A DNA stretch of 64,000 bases from Alkalidesulfovibrio alkalitolerans DSM 16529 (GTDB lineage: Bacteria; Desulfobacterota; Desulfovibrionia; Desulfovibrionales; Desulfovibrionaceae). The translations under genes and the position numbers were made by a program. The notes under the pieces were generated by a model. The model made no database searches. It saw nothing but the letters and a program-made list of their open reading frames with translations, and was not told the origin of the DNA. Shown here in pieces: positions 60,240 through 64,000 of the stretch; positions within the stretch are counted from its first letter, which is position 1, and every line of letters starts with the position of its first letter. The stretch is from NCBI RefSeq assembly GCF_000422245.1, contig NZ_ATHI01000007.1, forward strand, positions 18,973-82,972, in the 5' to 3' direction.

Positions 60240-62588
60240 TTACGGGCTGACGCGCTCGGTAAAGCCGATACTCGGAGTGTTGAAGCCAAGGATGGACACC
60301 CACAGCGAAACCGAGCGGTCGTACTGGTCCTGTTTGTAAACGGCGCTGACGTCGTAGCACTGGGCGTGCCACGTCAGCCCCAGGGCGGCGTTGACGGTTG
60401 TGTCTTGGCGCAGGTCGCGCTGGTAGGAGGCGTCCAGGGTCAGGCTGTAGGGCAGATGCAGCCTTCCGTTGAGGGTCAGCATGTTGATGGCGTCACGGTT
60501 TTGCCGTTTGTACTCGTCGATCTTGCTGTACTGGGTCAGGCCCACTCGCATGCTGCCGTATTCAGGGTCGGAAACGCCGATCGAATTCTGGATCTGGGTG
60601 ATGCCCTCGCCGTAGGGTGAAATGAAGACCTTGTTGGTCAAGGACAGCCAGGAGAGGGGACTCAGTTCGAGTTGCGAGAGCACGTCGGAGAAGGGACGGC
60701 GGGGGTAGATGTCGAGATGCGTCCCTCGCTTGGCCTCTTCGAAATCGTATCCCTGTTCCAGGCGGTGGCGGATGAAGTCCCGGTAGTCGAAGGCCAGATA
60801 GGGATCGGGCTCTCCGTCTTCGGTAAGACCGGCGACGATCTGGCCCCGCTTGCGGTTCAGCACGTTGATGAAGGAATAGCGCAACTCGTTGTTGGGCTGG
60901 ATGCGGTCGAACTGGTCGAAATCGGGACGGGCCGTCTGATCCTTGTTCTGGACGCGGATGTAGTCCAGGCGGGGCTGAATGGAGTGTTTGAGAGCAGTCC
61001 AGGTGGAGCTTCCGGCATATTCCGCGGCAGGGTTGCGATATATCTCACCCATCCCGAGGTCGTAGACGCCGAAGACCTCGGAAAAGGCCGTGACCCGGAC
61101 GTCGTACATGCCCCGCTCCTGGGTGCGTTCGTTGGAGCGGCCTTCGGGGTTGGCCTGGAAGTTCGTGACCGAATAGAAGGTCTGACGCCAGCCCACGGAG
61201 GGGATGACGGAGCCGTAAGGGCTGGACAGAGGCAGGCTCAGCCGGGGATGGGCGTCGAAGCGGCCGCCGGACACGCCGTAGCGCCGGTCAAAGTAGGACA
61301 ATGACGAATCGGCCTCAATCTCGAAAGGCGAGCCGAAGAACTGTTGCTTATAGGCGTAGGCGCTCAACTCAGGCAGAAGCTGCACGGTGGGATCGCGACT
61401 CCCTGGGGTGTTACCGCCCTTGTAGCGTAGGTCCTCGGTATACTGGGCTTTGAGGTTTACGGCGTATTCCGCGTCCCAGGCGCGGCTCAGAAGGCCCGTG
61501 CTGGTTCGCGTGAGCGAGTCGATGGTCTCGATGTCGCGGCCGAACTGATTCACGAAGTCGTTGTAGCTGCGCGAGTAACTCGAATGCAGGATGTCGTAGG
61601 TGCGCAGGAAGGTGCTGTCCGAGGCGTAGTCGATGTCGAGTTTGGCCTTGATGGAAGGATCGAACACCCATCCGTTGTACTTGCTGCGCAGCCAGTAGCG
61701 GTTGGCGTTTGTGCGCGCGAGATTTTGGGATCTGAACTGGCTTTCCTGCTCGGCTGCGGTTTTCACCACAACCCGGTCGTTGATGTAGTCCAGCCGCCAC
61801 AGGCCGAGCGTTTCGGCGTCCGTGGCGTGCCTGTACTCCAATCCTCCCATGACACCGCGCTTACCGAAGTAGGTTGCGGTGGCGGTCATGTCGCGCTCTT
61901 TGTCGATGGCCCAGAAGAAGGACTGGCTGACGAAGCCGCCCAGACGAGACGAGGAGCCCCAGGCGGGAGCAAGCAGGCCGGACTGCCTTTTGGCCTGTAG
62001 CGGCACACGCATGAACGGCGCATAGAGCACCGGCACGTCGCGGATACGTATCTTTGGGTCGTGGACGTCGGCATAGTCGCCGAGTCTGATCTCGCCGCTG
62101 GAGACTTGGATGGACCAGTCGGGAGTCGGTCCTTCGCAGGCGGTCAGGGTCGCCTCGCCGAAGGTGTAGCTCTCCATGGGAGTGCGGTGTATCTCCTTGC
62201 CCTCAACCACCACGGCGCTTTGTTCGATGAAAATGGTGCCGTTCTTGATCGTGCCCGTTTTGTTGACCAGATCGAATTCGGCCTGATCGGCGTAGATGTC
62301 GTAGTCGTTCCAAAAGGTGTGGACGTTGCCCTTGAGGTATATCCAGCCGGTGTCGCGATGGTATTCGATGAAATCTGCCGAGAGGAAATTTTCTCCGCTG
62401 CGCAGGACCGCGTTGCCCCAGGCCTGTGAGATGCCGGCCGCGTGATTTGTGGAGACGCGATCCGCTGTGAGATTCCACTGCTGGTTGGCGAGATCGACGG
62501 CGTGGGCAGGTGGGTAAGGCAGGAAGACTGAAAGCAGGAGGAGCGCGACGAGAAACAGGGCGGCCCGCGGCTGTGCGATTCGCATCAT
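60240..62588 (-). CDS. lptD: LPS-assembly outer membrane protein LptD
   Basis: 782 residues. N-terminal signal peptide (from MMRIAQPRAALFLVALLLL to AHAVD), then an OstA-like periplasmic domain with repeats such as ISQAWGNAVLRSGENFLSAD and GWIYLKGNVHTFWNDYDIYA. The rest is a beta-barrel of alternating strands ending in aromatic-rich strands (DVSAVYKQDQYDRSVSLWVS). LptD with LptE inserts LPS into the outer leaflet. Few cysteines are seen, so the disulfide switch of E. coli LptD appears reduced or absent. The double ATG at 62588 is preferred because the signal peptide begins there; an ATG 12 codons upstream is possible. mutL follows. Confidence 0.92.
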   Translation of the reverse strand: MMRIAQPRAALFLVALLLLSVFLPYPPAHAVDLANQQWNLTADRVSTNHAAGISQAWGNAVLRSGENFLSADFIEYHRDTGWIYLKGNVHTFWNDYDIYADQAEFDLVNKTGTIKNGTIFIEQSAVVVEGKEIHRTPMESYTFGEATLTACEGPTPDWSIQVSSGEIRLGDYADVHDPKIRIRDVPVLYAPFMRVPLQAKRQSGLLAPAWGSSSRLGGFVSQSFFWAIDKERDMTATATYFGKRGVMGGLEYRHATDAETLGLWRLDYINDRVVVKTAAEQESQFRSQNLARTNANRYWLRSKYNGWVFDPSIKAKLDIDYASDSTFLRTYDILHSSYSRSYNDFVNQFGRDIETIDSLTRTSTGLLSRAWDAEYAVNLKAQYTEDLRYKGGNTPGSRDPTVQLLPELSAYAYKQQFFGSPFEIEADSSLSYFDRRYGVSGGRFDAHPRLSLPLSSPYGSVIPSVGWRQTFYSVTNFQANPEGRSNERTQERGMYDVRVTAFSEVFGVYDLGMGEIYRNPAAEYAGSSTWTALKHSIQPRLDYIRVQNKDQTARPDFDQFDRIQPNNELRYSFINVLNRKRGQIVAGLTEDGEPDPYLAFDYRDFIRHRLEQGYDFEEAKRGTHLDIYPRRPFSDVLSQLELSPLSWLSLTNKVFISPYGEGITQIQNSIGVSDPEYGSMRVGLTQYSKIDEYKRQNRDAINMLTLNGRLHLPYSLTLDASYQRDLRQDTTVNAALGLTWHAQCYDVSAVYKQDQYDRSVSLWVSILGFNTPSIGFTERVSP

Positions 62589-62832
62589 CTGTCTCGCGTT
62601 CGTGATGAAGATGCCGTTCTGCATTCCCGTATGGAGTTTTGCGGCCCCTGGCCAGTGCGTAAGGCGCGTTATGGGTAGCACAACAACTTACGGGTGCACA
62701 AGCGTTCGATGTCTGGAAAACAGCCTCGGGCGGGGCTTTTTCGACTTTTCTTGCGCCCGCGAACCGGATAGAAGCGGACCTTGCCCCGCAAGGCGCCAAG
62801 GCGTTTTTCGAATCCGGGGCTCGGAGAAATGT

Positions 62833-63957
62833 ATGGGCGTTCCCTACAACAGGCTCGTGGCGCGCATCGACCTTGATCGTATCGCGCACAATTACGCCAT
62901 GTTGCGGCGTTTTGGAGACAATCCGGCCCCGGTAGTCAAGGCCGATGCCTACGGGCACGGCCTGTTTCCCGTGGCCAAGACGCTCGCCTTGGCTGGAGCG
63001 AAGACGCTTTGCGTCGGCAGCGTGGAGGAGGCCTCGGCTCTGTGCGGTGCATACGGCGGGCGCGTCGTCGCACTGCTCGGCCCCTTGGACATGGCCGACG
63101 CCAGGGCCGTGGTCGACGACGACCTCGTTCCCATGGTCTACCGCTTCGATCAACTCGACATGCTGGCCGAGGCCGCGAGGGAAGGGGGGGCGCCCGTCAG
63201 GCTGGCGCTGAAGTTCGATACCGGCATGGGGCGGCTCGGTTTTCGCCCGGCCGATGCGCCCGCGCTCGTCGGGCGGCTTCGCGGCGATCCGCGCCTGCAA
63301 CTTGAGATCGTGGCCTCGCATCTGGCTACAGCCGACGAGCCGGACAATGCGGCCTATGTCGCCCGGCAGGCCGGAGTTTTCAAAGACATCTGCGCCGTTT
63401 TCGCGGCCGCAGGGTTCGTGTTCGAGCGGACCCTGGGCAACTCGGCGGCCATGCTGGCGCATGAGGAGTGTCGGCTGGACATGCAGCGGCCGGGCATCGC
63501 CCTGTACGGGGCCAATCCCTTCGCTGGGACGGCCCTGGCCGATGTGGGCAAGGAACTTTTGCCCGCCATGGCCGTCTCCACGATTATCGCTCACGTTCAC
63601 GATCTGGCTGCTGGCGAGAGCGTGAGCTACGGGTGCACCTTCACGGCCGACGCGCCCATGCGTGTGGCCATCGCAGTCGCTGGCTATGCGGATTGCTACT
63701 CGCGGAGCTTGAGCCGCCGCGCCGAGATGGTCGTGCGAGGCCGCCGCGCCCGCGTGCTCGGCCGGGTCTGCATGCAGCTCACGGCCATCGACGTCACGGA
63801 CATCCCCGACGTGGTCCCGGGCGATGCGGCTTGGTTGCTGGGTGGCGACGGGCCTTCGCCGGTCACGCCCGAGGAACTGGCCGCCTGGTGGGGGACGATC
63901 ACCTACGAGGTCTTCTGTCTTCTGGGGCTGAACAGGCGCGAGTACGCGGGTGGATGA
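62833..63957 (+). CDS. alr: Alanine racemase
   Basis: 374 residues, PLP-dependent fold III enzyme making D-alanine for peptidoglycan. PLP-lysine K36 in PAPVVKADAYGHGLFPVA, the second base Y266 in GESVSYGCTF, and further blocks ALKFDTGMGRLGF, NSAAMLAHE, RPGIALYGANP and GRVCMQLTAIDVTDIP with the substrate-entry residues. GGAGAAA lies before the ATG at 62833. Its D-alanine is the substrate of ddl in this window. The 244-base gap to lptD holds divergent promoters, not resolved. Confidence 0.95.
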   Translation: MGVPYNRLVARIDLDRIAHNYAMLRRFGDNPAPVVKADAYGHGLFPVAKTLALAGAKTLCVGSVEEASALCGAYGGRVVALLGPLDMADARAVVDDDLVPMVYRFDQLDMLAEAAREGGAPVRLALKFDTGMGRLGFRPADAPALVGRLRGDPRLQLEIVASHLATADEPDNAAYVARQAGVFKDICAVFAAAGFVFERTLGNSAAMLAHEECRLDMQRPGIALYGANPFAGTALADVGKELLPAMAVSTIIAHVHDLAAGESVSYGCTFTADAPMRVAIAVAGYADCYSRSLSRRAEMVVRGRRARVLGRVCMQLTAIDVTDIPDVVPGDAAWLLGGDGPSPVTPEELAAWWGTITYEVFCLLGLNRREYAGG

Positions 63958-64000
63958 GCCCGTTACGCCTTCTTCGTTCGAAACGGCAAGGGGACCGCAT

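Overview
The window is high-GC, gene-dense, Gram-negative DNA. Gene content points to a sulfate-reducer-like deltaproteobacterium (Desulfovibrionales / Desulfovibrionaceae) : Kdo and heptose LPS genes, LptD, a polar-flagellum operon with FlhF/FlhG, HypD/HypE, a CbiK-type cobaltochelatase, a bacterial STT3/PglB-type oligosaccharyltransferase, and a selenocysteine peptide with a radical SAM partner. The taxonomic call is inference from gene content and layout. No rRNA, tRNA, CRISPR array, prophage or complete insertion sequence was recognised.

Layout. 1-5765 (minus strand): the start of an ABC permease and its substrate-binding protein, then a cell-wall operon read leftward (endonuclease III-like protein, EnvC-like M23 protein, CtpA-type S41 protease, divergent polysaccharide deacetylase). 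5907-8057 (plus): an STT3-type oligosaccharyltransferase. 8058-10473 (plus): an AT-richer spacer, then the most unusual locus of the window. This is a 98-codon peptide gene with two in-frame TGA codons in the same S-G-TGA-G-G setting, followed by a radical SAM/SPASM maturase. 10578-13214 (minus): prmA, argD, dut. 13400-16644 (plus): glgP and a PilZ protein. 16669-18294 (minus): two cobalamin/sirohydrochlorin genes. 18458-19734 (plus): trmH and a Sua5/YrdC protein, followed by a 760-bp spacer holding a sigma-54 promoter candidate, a hairpin and a palindromic repeat element. 20496-25887 (plus): Nudix, glgA, a one-domain CBM48 protein, glgB and pdxA. 26011-31608 (minus): HD protein, ddl, waaA, kdsB, carA and a TPR protein in one tight run. 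31740-33835 (plus): hypD-hypE.

33845-47302 (minus): cheV, ispH, dus, a small Fur-box-preceded pair (DUF2325 and TPR-like), then a flagellar export and regulation operon read leftward as fliR-flhB-flhA-flhF-flhG-fliA-cheY-fliL followed by three small poorly known genes. 47378-51202 (minus): asnB, an M23 membrane peptidase and a TtcA-like PP-loop protein. 51534-53372 (plus): rpoZ-dnaJ-moaC. 53485-56389 (minus): NYN-domain protein, hisF-hisH, DsbA-like protein. 56719-57702 (plus): hldD. 57825-62588 (minus): hypothetical protein, mutL, lptD. 62833-63957 (plus): alr.

How the genes work together. Glycogen synthesis and breakdown (glgA, glgB, glgP, CBM48), envelope building (ddl, alr, kdsB, waaA, hldD, lptD, EnvC/CtpA/M23 enzymes) and motility (fliR to cheY) are the main blocks. 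The selenopeptide locus stands apart. It has a strong Shine-Dalgarno sequence, a SECIS-like hairpin right after the second TGA whose loop resembles that of E. coli fdhF, several mutually complementary hairpin arms, and a maturase with an N-terminal winged-helix-like region and a seven-to-eight-cysteine SPASM tail. I read it as a ribosomally made, selenocysteine-containing, post-translationally modified peptide system. Its product and chemistry cannot be told from sequence.
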